Shown: piece after piece, positions 49,761 through 63,509 of the stretch
Layout: each line of letters opens with the position of its first letter
Position numbering within the stretch: the stretch's first letter is position 1
Source: Psettodes erumei
Lineage: Eukaryota; Chordata; Actinopteri; Pleuronectiformes; Psettodidae
DNA length: 64,000 nt
Reading direction: 5' to 3'
NCBI GenBank assembly: GCA_016785225.1
Contig: JAFBJZ010000360.1
Location: forward strand, 860,109 to 924,108
Translations under genes and position numbers: made by a program
The notes under the pieces: model-generated
What the model saw: only the letters and a program-made list of their open reading frames with translations
Told to the model about the DNA's origin: nothing
The model's database searches: none

Positions 49761-51071
49761 CTAATGTTGTTTGCTTTATCATGACTATTCCCTATTGACT
49801 ATTTATTTAAACTCAATGATCTTTTCCCTTAATTGGACCAAGTAGTTTTTGTTCTGTTTTTATTTATTTGTTTTTCTTAGGAAATGAGACATTAGTTGTT
49901 TCTACCAAAGGATTTCAGGATGTAGCTGAAGCAGAAAGAAGCATCAAAAATGCTTGGTTCTTCATGGAACACAGAAAAAGTCCATTAGCTGTGACCCAGG
50001 AGCTTTCATTTCAAACATCTTGACAAGGCTTCAGAGTGCAAGCATTTGAGTGTTGAGGGTAAGGATGTTGAGTGCTGTATGCTCTTCACAAATGATAAAG
50101 TCAATTTTAGTGGTTTACGCAGTTTGCTGTGCAAGTTTGTACTTGCTATCTCAAATGTCACTGGCAAGATGTTTCACTTTTGCTAAAATGTCGTTTTGTC
50201 CTGTTTGTTCGGCAGGTGTTTTTCAAATAATACTATGTCTCCTGAATGATAACCCTTTATAGATGGTGCAAATCCCTGCTGCATTAAGTCCTTCTAAATC
50301 AATTTGTGTAACCATGCATTTATACAACTAAACCATTGCCATTAAATTATTTACATAATCCTGCATAAGGTGCTTTGCATGTGATAGATGTAGAGAAAAA
50401 AAAACACACAGACTCAATTTAAAAGTTTTGATATTTCAGTTGTCACTAAATTTAAACCAAATGCAAGTATGAGAAGGAAGGGAACAGAGATCACTTCATT
50501 AACTATCTGCTTCATTTTTTATACATTAATTCAGTCACTACAAAACAATAATATATTTCACTTTGTAGCTGTGCTTTTCAAGGTCTATTGTCTGCAGTTC
50601 TTAGCCTTTTGCTTATGTTTTTGTCTTAGAAACCAAACTACTCGCTAAAATTGCATATTAATATGATTTATCAGACTTCATAGCAGCGCAGCAGCTGTCT
50701 CTGAAAACACACTTGGGAAGTTTTGTGGCAGTGATATTTATGCTTAATCCTGTCTACTGCAACTTGCAATTTTTTGATGTGTGTTTATAACTTTGTGAAT
50801 GATGAGGACTTGCCGCCATCTTCAAAACCCCACCTGTCACGTACATCATATCCTTTTTTGTTTGTGAAATCAGGGAAATGAAAAATAGAGAAAGATGAAT
50901 AACTGAAGAGCAAAATGCTCGACAGCTAATTCCGGCAGAAGAGTGGGCAAATAAATATTTATATTTATTTCTTCCTGACATTTAAATACAGGGCAAATTG
51001 TCTGACGATGATCATACACACAGTGATTGACGACGACTGCGTGCAATGAATGTCATTTGGTCAACAGGAAA

Positions 51072-51099
51072 TCTCTCTCTTGCTCTCTCTCTCTCTCTC
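51072..51099. repeat. (CT)n microsatellite
   Basis: TCTCTCTCTTGCTCTCTC-type run with one interruption, about 310 bp before the exon 4 acceptor. Confidence 0.9.
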
Positions 51100-51410
51100 A
51101 GAGTCTTGTGTCATTTCTGAAAGTGCAAATACAAATCTTTGACGAAACAATTTTTTAAATAATAAACTGACAATAGTATTCTGACAAAACTTTGCAAAAG
51201 TTTTCAGACTGTATTGGAGAAATAGTCTCTTCTCTTGACAACTCACTATTAAATTGCTAAGAGCATCAAATGTCATTTGTTCAGACTAAAATGGCCACAT
51301 TTAGAACTTCCATGTATTTATCAAATGACAGCATATGATTAAAATGATAATTCATTTAAAAGGAGCATTCCAGATCCTAATGGCTGCCGTCACACTGTGT
51401 GTCCTTACAG

Positions 51411-51576
51411 GTAAGCAGCACTCCAGCATGTATGAAAGCATTGACAAAGATGCTGTACTGCCCGTTTTGTCAGGGCATGCCAGCGGTGAAACCCTGTAAG
51501 AACTACTGCCTGAATGTCATGAAGGGCTGCCTGGCCAATCAAGCTGACCTGGATCCAGAGTGGAACCAATACATTG
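51411..51576 (+). CDS. gpc6: Glypican-6, exon 4 (last exon in window)
   Basis: 166 nt encoding residues 235-289 and the first base of codon 290 (Asp expected). The acceptor is CCTTACAG and the donor G/GTGAGT; the intron phases are 0 and 1. It carries six of the conserved glypican cysteines (241, 251, 254, 263, 267, 274) in TKMLYCPFCQG, VKPCKNYCLNVMKGC and LANQADLDPEWNQYI. NQADLD is as in glypican-6, where glypican-4 has NQGDLD. The exon starts with GTAAGC directly after CAG, so its first bases look like a splice donor. Skipping it would shift the frame, since 166 is not a multiple of three. Confidence 0.97.
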
Positions 51577-54500
51577 GTGAGTCCTTTTTGCGTTTTCCAG
51601 TATGTTACTATCTGGGTGCAAGGCTGTTAATGGTGAATGAATATGGTGAATATGGGAAAAGAGGCACAGAAAGTTACATCATAAAAGCACCGCAGACTGC
51701 ATGAGTTACACTCAACAGGGAGACATTTATAGGCTCAAATTTCACCTTCACCATTACCTCACAGATACCACTGTTTTGCTGCTTTACTCAGTTTTGTGAT
51801 TTAATAGTAGAGTGAATCCAGCGAGTAATATGAATTGCTTCAAATCTGTACCACTAATAGTGTGACTTAAATAATCTTTTAAGATGCATGTTTTAGACCA
51901 ATAAAATTACAACAATGAACTCAAGGCAATGTAAATCATAAGCTGAATACTGCAGACTGGGGTGGTGGTTTGGTGAGATTATGCTCATGAAAGAGTAAAT
52001 ACCTTAGTGTTCAGACACAAATGCTTTTGGCACTTTGAGGCTTATGTTTTATGGGTGTAAAGAAAGGTCATATTAATTTGAATCTATTTAAATACTACTG
52101 GATTTATATTATTGAGATATTTTTTACTTTATAAAAACTGTTTGAATTTACATTATTTGATGACATGATATCCCTCTCTGAAATTTTGACATGGTTAAAT
52201 TTCACTCTTAGGTATTCAGTTGTTATATGATTCAAATAATTATGGTCATTCTTCATTTACACATGGTATTTGGTGTTTCTTTGGGTCTCGGCACGATGAA
52301 TGTCTATGTGTCTATAGTGAAGCATTTCACAAATTAAAAAAAAAAACTTTATTGTTATGATGAATAAAATGCAAAAAGGCAGTAAAAGTTTAAAAAAAAT
52401 AATAACTGGGATTACATAAATCAATGAGATTGAGAATGAGATTCAATTTTAAAACAGGTTACAGTTAAGGCTTGCAGTTTTCATTTACACACACTGGGCC
52501 CTCAGGTGCATTTATTTGTTGTTCTTCCATCAATATTCTCCTGCATGAAAAGAATTTATTCATGGGACTGTACTCTCCTGCTGGGCTAAATGGGGACTTG
52601 TAATAGGGCAGAAGTGCACCACGGGGAGTGTCAAGTTTTGTGGGAAGTTCAATAGGAACTTGTTCAGCTCAGAGACAAGGAAACAAACATGAATGTAATA
52701 TTAATATATTTATTTAATATTTCATAGAATGTGATACACAGATGATTCCTGCTGTCAGTTAGATAAGCTCATCCTGTAGCGTTGAACAAGAGCAGTCACA
52801 GTGAAAACGTGACTAGACTGCTGTGAGAAATAGAAGAAGTTTCACACTAGTCTGCTGCTGCAAAAAAGAGAAATTCTTCCACTTCAAATTGAAATTGTAC
52901 AATAAAGAAAATGTAATCTAGACATTTTAAGAAACAAGTTGGTATGTATTAAAAATACAATAAAATAAAAATGATAACTTCTGATACTATGGCCCTGCAT
53001 TAATTGTTTTTTTTAATCTCTTGGTATATGCTAAATATGCATATGATTAAAACCACATTTTAGCAGTTATATTTCAAAATCCTTCTTCTCTTCCATTAAA
53101 ATGTTGAATGACTGTGATATCAGACAACCTCTCTCCCACACTTCTGGGTAAAACAACAAAACCAAAAGAGTAGCTAGCAGATTGATGTCATCGGTCAGAC
53201 GTGTGTATAGATCTAAGTTAGTAAACGCCTTACATTTGTGTTTCTGATAAAGGTGGTGAGGATTCTCCAGAGATGACACATTTTCTTGAGCAGCCAATTC
53301 ATCCGTGAAAGATACTGTGTACCTTGTTTCACTGCATCACCTATCAAAAGTTCATATCATAAATTACAGATGCTCAAACTAACTTCAGTAGGAAATTAAA
53401 AGAGGGAAAAAGTACTATGTTCAGTGTTTTAGCAAACAAGTACCAGTTAACACATCATGCACATTCAGTGCAACATAGACATCACATCACCCGTGTGTGT
53501 CTGATGAATGTCTTTCTAATACCCACTCCACTTTAGCTCCTATGTGGTGCTCCATCTCCTCAGAAAACATTTATTGTCCTGCTTGATGTTCGTCATCTTT
53601 GGCCAATCGGCCATTGTACGTTGGGCATATAGTGTACAACAAGCTTGTATAATCTTGTGACCTTGATACAGCTGCACAAAGATTTGTGCCAGTCTTTATG
53701 AGAGCCTCTGGGACGATATGGACCAGCGAACCAAAACAATGAGCAGCTCAAAGCAGCTGTAAATAGCTTCATGGTGGAGTGTTGTTTCTCAGTGGGATCT
53801 GAAGGACCACCAATGCATTTTACATTATAAAGAGTCAATTGATTCCTTTTTACACAAAGTATCTACTGCTGAAGCTCAAAAGATGCGACTGATTCCTATA
53901 GACTGTAAACGATAGTAAGGATTTCATCAGCTTCAACAGAGATGTCTAAAAGAGAGAGTCCATAATGAAAAATAAAGGGGAATTTATTTCTTACATATAA
54001 CAAACTTCCCATTCCTTTTATAATTTTTGCAGTGGAATTATTTAATGTCAGTCAGATCATATTGATCTCTAGTCAACTCGGTTTTTGGTGGTAATTTATT
54101 TGGTCAGGGGTTGCTTTGCTTGTTCTGCCAAAAAATAGAACAGTTTACTAAAATTATATAAACACAACAGTGCATATACTTCACATCCCTGCATGATGTC
54201 TGTTTATTTCCGTGACCAGACATAGCATGTCAAGCAGAGAAGACTGCTTGAATCATGGGCCTTTTCTGCTGATACATGCCGTGGAAATGAGGATCTGTTT
54301 CACATATTATCCATGGTGGCCTGATCGGTTCTATGTGTTCAGCAAGAACAGGGCAGAGCAGCTGCAGTGCGGCAGGGGAAACGACAGGACTGATAGATGC
54401 CAGCTACTGTTATGTAGGGGAACAAAAAGCAGGGTTGGAGTGCAGTGTGAACCTTAATGAACTTTACCCACCCCTCCATACCTTAAAGTTCATATATCTT

Positions 54501-57453
54501 GCTGTGTGATTTCATGCACCTTTTGTTTTGTTACTCTTGGTCATTTCGTCTTCCAATAATTATGTATTAATATAAAAGAAAGATTTGTATTATTATAAAA
54601 TTCCAGGAGCATATGCTCCCATAAATGTTATATATAGGAAGATTTTTAATGATCAGTTGAAAAATGTACATAATAAGAGACATTTTGGGTAAAATTGGAG
54701 TTTTGGGGAAATGTTGAGCCTCGGTGGAGGTCTGTGCTCTCAGTGCTTTCTTGTGTGCATTCTATGTGAATAATATCTGTTTTCTCAGTGACAAACAATG
54801 CACTCAGTATTTTACAGTATACATGTACAGTACTTTTTACATTTTGTTTTTATTTACCAAATAATTGGGAGAAATTTTCTTGTTAACCTGTTAATTACAG
54901 TTTCAACAGACCAAGAGCCATATTAATCCTACATGTGAGTCCATTTCTAAGTTTGTCTGTATATACTGCAGTATTGCAGTATCTTCGTTCATCTCCTGTA
55001 TTATCAAAGCCACTTGTCTTGTCCTGCAGACAATCAAGAGTCTTTTTTTTTTTTACGTTGTCAACATGCTTTTGGACTGCATGAAAATACATATGCAGAT
55101 ACAGATAGGACATACAAACTCAAGCCCTGAGTGTCTCTATTAATATTTTACAATACACTGAATGTGAGTGACAGTAAAAAAGAGATTGTTGCTTGCTTAT
55201 ACAAACTAACCAATTGTCTTTCAGTCCAGATGCAAACACAATTTGTCCACTATCAGTGAATCAAATTTCCACATGGCTCCTCTTGAATTTGACAACTTTG
55301 CATTCTTATCATTAATCCTGGAGCAATGCTCATTCAGTCTTTATCAGAACTCTTGTCGATTAGATTATTGTTCCTTGATGTAGATTAAATGCCAGTTCTA
55401 TATCTTTTGGCGCTGACATTTCATGCTCATTACAGGATGAAAGATTTTCAATTAGCTTAAGGTCTAACCACAAAAAAGGTATTGACTTGGCTCTGGGTGT
55501 TAAATTGTCAGGAACACTATTCCATGTTTGGCAGAGACAGACAGATTAGTGTAATGTGAATGCCATATACATAAGTAGCCGTGTATGGTAATATGAATCA
55601 TACTGTACAAATGCATTGTTATTTCTCAGAAATGGTTGTTGTCCTATTGTCTTCATTTACACATAGCAGATAAAATGGTTTGTATCAGCTTTCTTAAAAA
55701 GAGTGAGCTTTGGCTTGAGAAGAAACACCCGAGAGTCCTGCAGAGTCGATACAGACTCAGAGCAAGGATATTCATCTTGATTCCCGTGGCATCCATTCAG
55801 ACCAACATCATATACCTGCTCCACTGACCAGAGAAGACAAGATATTGGGCAGGTGAAAACTAATCCAACCAAAGAGTGCGAAATCCTCTAAATCTGGAGG
55901 CTGTGCCCCTGATAGCAATGATTTTTTTTTTCCTCCACAACACCTTCTCACTGCACGATTCCACCTGCAGGAAACAACACCCCTCTGATTAAATAAATTC
56001 CTACTTGTGACAGAACCTGAACAAAAAGTACGCACCAGTTCACATTAACTAAGCCCTCACGTTCACTTATTCATTATATGAGTGTGAAACGAAAAAGGGA
56101 CTCGTGGCACTGCCAGAGGCAAACTGAAACAGATGGGTGTATGAAGAGCAGCTGCACTGATATATTTTCCACAGAAATGTGAAATGCTTCAAAAATGTCT
56201 CTGAATTTATGTGCCAGGTTTTGTGTACTGCACTTTTTGTGTCAGAAGAAAAATAATAATGGTTCAAGAGTCTCTCAGTTTGGATGTTTTTGCTTTGATG
56301 TTCCACTTTCTCTGCAATTATTTGTTGTTGAAGCCAGTGTGGAAAAATGATGGAAAAAACTACCATTTTAAATCACATCATTCTTCTGTATATGTGTATT
56401 CATGTGACAAACACTGCACATATTCATCTTGATGAGATCTTGCGAGTCTGCAGTACTAACAACCTCAGATCAAATGGCCATGCCTTGTATGCTTGCACGA
56501 CAACCAAAGTATGGCGAGCATTTGAGAAAGTGCTTTTCCTGAAACTGGTGTAGCTTTATTTCCAGAGTGTCATCTATTGAAAAACTTTTGCTTATGAGTG
56601 AGTAAATATTTGTTCATGCAGCAGTTAAGTATGAGTATAATCTAACATAAACATAAGCTGTATAGAGCCAAAATGTTACACTGTAATCTGTTTCTTTCTT
56701 GCTTAATGTCGCACTGAATAAATCAAATCTGAATAAACCATACAGTGGATTAAATGGGCTCTGCTGAGTAGCCAGTCTCTAATCCATTTGTTCCCACTGG
56801 AGAGCAAATCCTCACTGACCTCTCCCCATTCTGTTCCTAATCACAAGACTTGCTCAGCGCGTTAATTAAGGAAACAGATGCTAATTACAGCATTTTAAAG
56901 CAGTATGTCGAATTCAGCCTTGTGGTAAATCCATTACAAATAACAGAATTTGATTTAGTATTTATTAATTTGTAATAAATGCTTTTTTATACGCTGCTTA
57001 TGCATTGCAAAAACCAGTCCAGTGTGCAATTTGAAGAGATTAAGATTGGAGTTACATTTTAACTGCATGAATTATCTTTAACAATGGAGCTACTGATGTC
57101 CAGCCGTCAGTCTTTTCAACACACCTGTGAACTCTACACTTCACATAATCAGTACCCACACAACAAATCCTTGGGGATATATAGAGCATTAAGCTCTGCA
57201 TAAATCACTGGATATGTGGTTCAAGATGATCTATTTGACAGTGTTTACTTGTCTGTCTGTTGTTTAAAAACCTCCTCTGGTTAGGTATTCTTTTTGTTGA
57301 GAAATGCTCTGAAGTAGACTGTTTTTAGCCATTTTTTTATATCATTCATCAAGTTGTCTGCACAAATCGATGTCTTCTTCCTCTCAGGTAATTTGAATAT
57401 CAGTCACATGCCACGGTGATGAATATTATCCTCTGCAGATTTCACCCCAAAAA

Positions 57454-57457
<4 letters not shown>

Positions 57458-57484
<27 letters not shown>
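57458..57484. repeat. (GT)n microsatellite
   Basis: About 13 uninterrupted GT units. Confidence 0.97.
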
Positions 57485-58945
57485 CTGACAAGTAGTTGAC
57501 ACCTTTGATGGAAGTTTTCCTCATGCACCTTCACAGTGAGACTTAAAGTAATTTTTAAGTGAACTGGTGCCACAGCTTTATTTGCAATCTTGTTGGATTG
57601 GTGTTTATAGGCTGTTACTATTCTCTCTCCGGAGAGACATTTCACCACACTGGAAGTGATCTGCATTGATTCTATCTGTCCATTTCTTTTTAATTAGGTG
57701 ATTTGTTTCACTTGGTAACCAGAGCCAGCCACAACCTCAGTGTTTACGAACATTCTAGCTAGCAACATATCCTTTCCTTTGTGAAAAAAATCCTCATGAA
57801 TAAAATATTGAGTTGAAATGAAGCCTTCCCTAACACACTCTGAGTGGACAGCCCATGGCTAAAAGTCAGACCGCACATAGATTGAAATATTTTCTGCTCG
57901 TGAGAATCCTAAACGGTTTTGAATTTGTGCTTTTAATAGCATTAATTCAACCACTGACACACTGTATCTCTTACACTCTTTATCATAATTAAATCAATCT
58001 GATACTGCAGTCATATCAACAGAGTGACACATGTTAAACATCATACAACCAGTGACCTCCTTCAAAGTAGAGTAGAATGTGGTCCAGACAGTACTTGGCT
58101 TTTGTTAACAAGCATTTCTATTAAGCACAGGAATTCAAATCAGTGTTATTTTTTATATAAATTTAAACCACTCTGCAACTGATCTGACAATGGGAGAGAG
58201 AGAGAGAGACAGATGGGACATAAGTGGGCAGTTGAAAGAGATCAAGTGCAGCGAAAGACCTAAAACTTACCTCGCTTCAAAGCTTATGTAATTTAATTGC
58301 ATATGTTGCAGACCTGAGTCTCTGTGAATGACAGCCACAGATTAACCTGTGACAGCTGTCGCCTCTGAAATCATCACTGGTGGAGGAAGTATTCATTCCT
58401 TTAGTTAAATAAAGAGCACTAATACCACACTTGAAAATACCCCCATAATCAGCAAAGTGTACTTCAGTGCAAATGCCCCTGTGAGCCTTACAGTATATTA
58501 TTACAATATTATTTCTGACATTTTATTGCATAAATAGCATTTTACATTTCCAGCTAGTGATGACAGGTTGTTCTAACTGAACACCATGAATAAATCGTCA
58601 GTTTCTTTGAAAATATGGACCCAATGCCAATTTTCATAATCTTCCAGTGACAACATTACATCTGTAGGTGCAGCATTTCAAATCTGGGGCATTTTCCCCC
58701 TTTAATGTTGACAGATCATGATCATGGAAATGCTTATTTACAGGTGTGCAGAACTATTGTCTAACACACTGTCACCAGTTGTTATATTTTTCTATAGATT
58801 TCTTGATAAGCTTTACGTGTTTTGCAGAATAACATCTGAGAGGGAGGACAGAATGCCTTCCATCTAATATTTGTCCATCATATTGTTCAATCAGAGCTAC
58901 AGTGAAAACTGAGAAATGTTAACTCACAAGCAATCACCTGTCATC

Positions 58946-59913
58946 TAAAGGAATAATTTGTTATTGAATATGTTGACTCCTCATATTTCTGGCCACCATT
59001 GTCTTCACCTTCTGTTGGGTCCAATCTATGGTGTAATTGATTAATGTCAAGTAAACCTGCAAACTGCTGATCTGATCTGTCCTATTTGTGTTTTAACTTC
59101 CTATATGTGGTCTGAATTTTCACCAAGAGGATAGGTACATTTGAACAGCAATGATTTAGAACAGTGGTGCCTAAAAGCCATTTCACCCTCACCTCTGGAG
59201 TTAAATGGATTTATAATGGTTGTTTGCACTGTCTGATCTTTGCTGCTTTTTTCACCACCCATGGGCAAAAGGTTGAGTAAATACAAACCTCCACTGTAAA
59301 GAAAAAAAATCCCCTTCTCCCAACACTCACACATACTTTGTAATCCAAGATCTACTGGTGTTACTCAAAAAGCTGGCAAAGGAACAAATAAAATGACTAC
59401 ACAATTTTTTTAGAATTAGCGCAAAACCCATTTTGACCTTAAAAGTTTCTTAAAAGTAAATTACTTTAACATAACCAGTCTCCCTCTGGTTTTTACATGA
59501 TTTTGTGAGTTGCCGTAATGATTGTCCACATTTCTATGGTTGTGAAACAACACCTTACTACAGGAAATACACTGTAAAAGACCTGGGATCAGTACCTTTT
59601 CATTGTCCCCACTTTTTGCCTGGCAACCTGTCCTCTTAATCTGTAATCACTCATATAATGCAAAATTGTCATTTTCATGATTTGGCTTCTGTATAGAATA
59701 AACAAATGAAATAAAACATGAATTAGTGAAATCTAGTATTGCTGGCAGGCAGATTTTATTATTGGTGAACAGAGCCTGTTCATTCCACTTCACAATCTTG
59801 CTAACATAGCCAGTAAATACACAGATATGAATGGCATTAATTTTCTCATTTAAATCTCCATTAGAAGTATGAATGCATTAAATCTATTCTCAAAAATGAC
59901 AAATTATTCTTTT
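58946..59913. mobile_element. Possible non-autonomous DNA transposon with imperfect terminal inverted repeats
   Basis: The left end TAAAGGAATAATTTGTTATT (58946-58965) and the reverse complement of 59894-59913 (TAAAAGAATAATTTGTCATT) match at 18 of 20 bases. The right part (59750-59913: GAACAGAGCC, TGCTAACATAGCC, TTCTCATTTAAATCT, ATGACAAATTATTCTTTT) resembles a common fish repeat ending in TGTCAAACTATTCCTTTAA. No transposase frame lies inside. Two separate insertions facing each other would look the same. Confidence 0.4.
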
Positions 59914-61141
59914 AAGATCAGCAGAAGCAAGTGTCAGGCTGCTACAGTCCAAGGTAATCATACCATTTCAGGGTCCTTATCCTGGCAATTGTGTTTAATT
60001 TATTGTTGCCACATCTCAGCAAGAAATAGTGTAGAATAGTGGACTTTTGGAAGCCTCTCACTTAATGTGGTAACTGATGAATTATTAAGATGACTTGGAA
60101 AAATGGGAAGAACTAATTAGATTTCGAACATTGAAATTATCCTCCTCATAAGTTTTTAACTTAAATCATTTCAACAAAATAAAATTAAAAAAAAAACGTT
60201 TGCAGTCTAAAATTAATGTTCCCAGCTGTGAGAAAACTATAAACTTAAAAAGTGTGGCCTAAGGAGACTACATTACATTATTTAACTTCACACAGGAGAG
60301 CCAGCCTGTATAACCTGTCAATGTGATCTATTTTAAGAAGTTAAAAAAAATATTGTTAGAACATACTACTTCTCCTTGATGAGGCATCATGGCCAAACAC
60401 TGTGTCCTCACTCTGTTTAACATGAAAAAGTATCTGTAGCAAAAACATTAATTTCCATTTTGTTTTATAGTTCTTTGCTTGCTTCATCATTCACAGTTAC
60501 ATGAAGATGTGGTTGAGTGGATCTAATTACAGATTCACTTCCCACCTGGGCAATTACCAATCTGCAGAGAGAGAGAAATTTTGTGAAGAGAAGGAGAAAT
60601 TATTCTCTGTGGTTTATGAGCAACAACGCCTCTCACTCTCTTTGTTTGGAGTCACTGGGCTGTTGGGCCTGTCATATTTAAGCACATCTGTGCTCGCTAA
60701 CATGTGGCTTTTAAAAAGTGCAAACAAGGATGCTGCCTGGTGCTGTGTTGGGGGTGGGGGTTGGTTCTTCAAATTCCATGACATACCCAACTCCATTAGT
60801 GACACAATCCACTTGTCAGTAATTCATTATTGGATTGTGCTGCTTAGTTTCATCAGCACTGCAGTACAGAATCAGTGTTACTCCGGTAGGGTTTTTGCAT
60901 GAGGAGCTATGCTTACTGTTTAGTGTTCTGAATTCCCTCCACTGCAGCTGTGTACAGTTACAGTGGAAAGACAATTATGATGAATGTGTGGTGCTCCATT
61001 TTCAAACAGCAGCTAAATGACAACATAGTCATTCTAACATCCTAATGTTTCTTAGGTAGGTCTTAGGTAGCCTAATGATTACGATCTTTCTTTTTATTGT
61101 TTGCATGCTAAGATTTGCTCATTAGAACAAAATACAAAGTA

Positions 61142-61179
61142 GAGGCTAGTGGTAATCTCATTAGGTTACCACTAGCCTC
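61142..61179. other. Perfect 14-bp inverted repeat (stem-loop)
   Basis: GAGGCTAGTGGTAA (61142-61155) and TTACCACTAGCCTC (61166-61179) are exact reverse complements around a 10-nt loop. It directly borders an old interspersed repeat fragment. Confidence 0.85.
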
Positions 61180-61340
61180 ACCAAAGTGAGCCTACTGCTG
61201 AGAGGGGGTTCAATGTGTGTATAGCAAATTTCATGGAAATCCATCCAACAGGTGTTGAAACATTTCAATCACACTTTCTGATAACACCAGGGGAAAATTC
61301 AGATTACTGGAATCATAGGATAGATCATTTGGAAAACTTT
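61180..61340. repeat. Degenerate teleost interspersed repeat fragment (AAATTTCATGGAAATCCATCC family)
   Basis: GCAAATTTCATGGAAATCCA, then TCCAACAGGTGTTGAAACATT, matches the hallmark AAATTTCATGGCAATCCATCC / AATAGTTGTTGAGATATTTC of a high-copy fish repeat, apparently the family of the copy at 5.2-5.5 kb in opposite orientation. Confidence 0.6.
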
Positions 61341-63509
61341 AGCGTCAAACAGCCCAATCCAGATGTCGAGATATTTAACTTTAAAGTGAAAGAGCTAAAA
61401 TATGGATAGACACTGTATGGTTACATAAAGCCATTAAACGCACAAGACACACATGCACAAACACACATGAATGCACGCACACACAATTTTTACTCAAACT
61501 AAAATATCAGCACTAACCAAGGATGAAAAATAAAGTAAATTTTGCTGATAAACGCATACATCAAGTATGCATTCAGTATTCAGGGATGTCTTCTTTAAGT
61601 ACTAAACATAGGAATCTAATAATGGTAACAAATATACAAAGGCCATTAAACAAATATATCTTTCAATACTGAAATGAAATAACAGAAAGTTTATTGAAAC
61701 AGTTGTAGAAGACTACATCTCCTTAAAACTAACATTTGTCTGTGCGTATGTGGTCAAATGTATATCTATATGTGTGTCTTTGCACATAAGTGCATACGCT
61801 TTTTCAGTACCAAGTGTGACCAAATGAAAACAAGTATTTTTTCCCTTTCCATTTCTATAGTGTTTCATACAGCACCATTAGCTGGTTGACTGAACCACAG
61901 ATGAGCTATGCTTTATGGAATCCAAATTACACCAGAGCCATTTTTCATCCCGTGGAGCTCTTCACAGGCAAAGAGCCATAGACGGTCTTGTTCACTTACC
62001 TTATTTGTCCTTGTCTGCTAGAGGCTTGCCACTGGCTGACATAGCCTGATTTTAAGTGGACATCAATCTCGATAAAGAGGCAGAGCCCAGAGTAACAGTC
62101 TTCATCTGTTTTTTTCTGTTTTTTACTCTTCATAAAGACCACACAAATAAGCATGTTTCATATCAAAAACTGAAATCCTAACCTCTACCATGAAACAAAA
62201 TATTTGAATGCTGTGGTTTCACGGCATGGGTATCATTTGTTTTACATGTCTGTATCTAGTAAGGCAGAATCTCGGTTTATTTTTTAAATAAAAAAGAAAA
62301 AGAAAAAAGAAGAAACTCTGGTCGGAATACGACAAGATGTGTCTATTTGCATGGCTGTGTTGTGATGATAACAAGGTTTCCTCCGGCTGGCCAGTGACCT
62401 ATCTTAGTGCTACAAAAGTGATGCAGGGGAAAATTTGCAGCCCAGGCCACAGTGGACAGGGCTTCATGCACTCTTCATAAATGAGGGTCATTAATTCTCC
62501 ATGCAGGTAGATTTTCTCTCATACAATGCGGCAGCCCCCCACCCCCTCCAAGACAGAACTGTACCCTTGCCTACCCTGACTCAACCCACCACTCATTCTC
62601 CTGTCCCTTTTGTCTCTCTGCCTGCTTTCCCTCAGTTAGGTATGAGGACAAAGTTCCCAGCTCCCTCTGTTTGTCAAGCCCATCTGATAAGTTTCAGTTA
62701 AGTCCCCATTGCTGGGAAAGATTGCCAATGCCTCTGATGCTGGAAGCACCCTTCTTTTTTCTTATTTTGCAATATGAGTTGTTCCCACTTGGCTCACTTG
62801 ACCCACATTTTCAATATTTGCACTTGACAGTTTTTGAGCCTATGCTTAAATTTAGATTTTTTGTGTTTGTATGTTATATGTTTTGATAATGCATGTTTAT
62901 TCTAAAGTAAGCAGACACACCTGAGGCCACTGGATGAATTTATATCATAATCAGATAAAACACTTAGCTGCATGGTAATGCCACAGAAGTAGTTTTCGAG
63001 GACTGCAAGACAAAAAGAAAATATTTAGACTTTATTTTCAGTTTGGTATCAAGAAAAAAAACCCGTTATGACCACTGATCAGCATCAGTGCTGGTTTAAA
63101 AATTGCATGGATGTACAGTAGTTTCAACCTAGAAAATGCCACTTTTTTAAACAAACTACAGTGGGATTGCTGTCTTTTGCAATAGCTAAAGCTACATTGA
63201 GTTCCTGCTTTGAATCTGTATGAAGAAGCAATTAAAGGTGTATGAAGAGTAGGTGTCTAATCAAATTATTTGAATCAGCTGTGTCACTCAGAGGTTGCGA
63301 TGGCAATGCACAGCCCGCAGTTCTAATAGTAGAAGATTAACTGCAATAGGTCAAAAAATACTTTGTCTCAAAGATTGTAGCCTGTATTACTGATATTTTG
63401 AAAAATTAAATGAAATTAAATGACTGACATTTTACGTTATATGATGAATGATGAATATAATGTTTATTTCCCCATATTTGTGATTTTGCTCAAGACACAG
63501 ACAGTTTAT

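Larger units (their letters stand above)
48113..51410 (+). other. gpc6: gpc6 intron 3 (3.3 kb)
   Basis: Bounded by GTAAAA and CCTTACAG. Contains a repeat copy near 49.6 kb and a CT-rich run at 51072-51099. No exon is recognised. Confidence 0.85.

Noticed and set aside
22496..51576. Assignment of the glypican as gpc4 rather than gpc6
   Set aside because: Diagnostic positions (TGGNVN, AARTFVQG, TFVSRHK, NQADLD) fit glypican-6, and the neighbouring miR-17-92 cluster fits the GPC5-GPC6 region of human chromosome 13, whereas GPC3 and GPC4 lie beside the X-linked 106a-363 cluster.
55808..56035. 75-codon minus-strand frame with a Cys/Arg-rich segment
   Set aside because: It looked like a possible transposon remnant, but I could not match it to a known element or domain and it has no supporting context.
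3668..62300. Many other AATAAA motifs
   Set aside because: Expected by chance in AT-rich DNA; none is placed at the end of a supported gene except the weak candidate after mir-92a.
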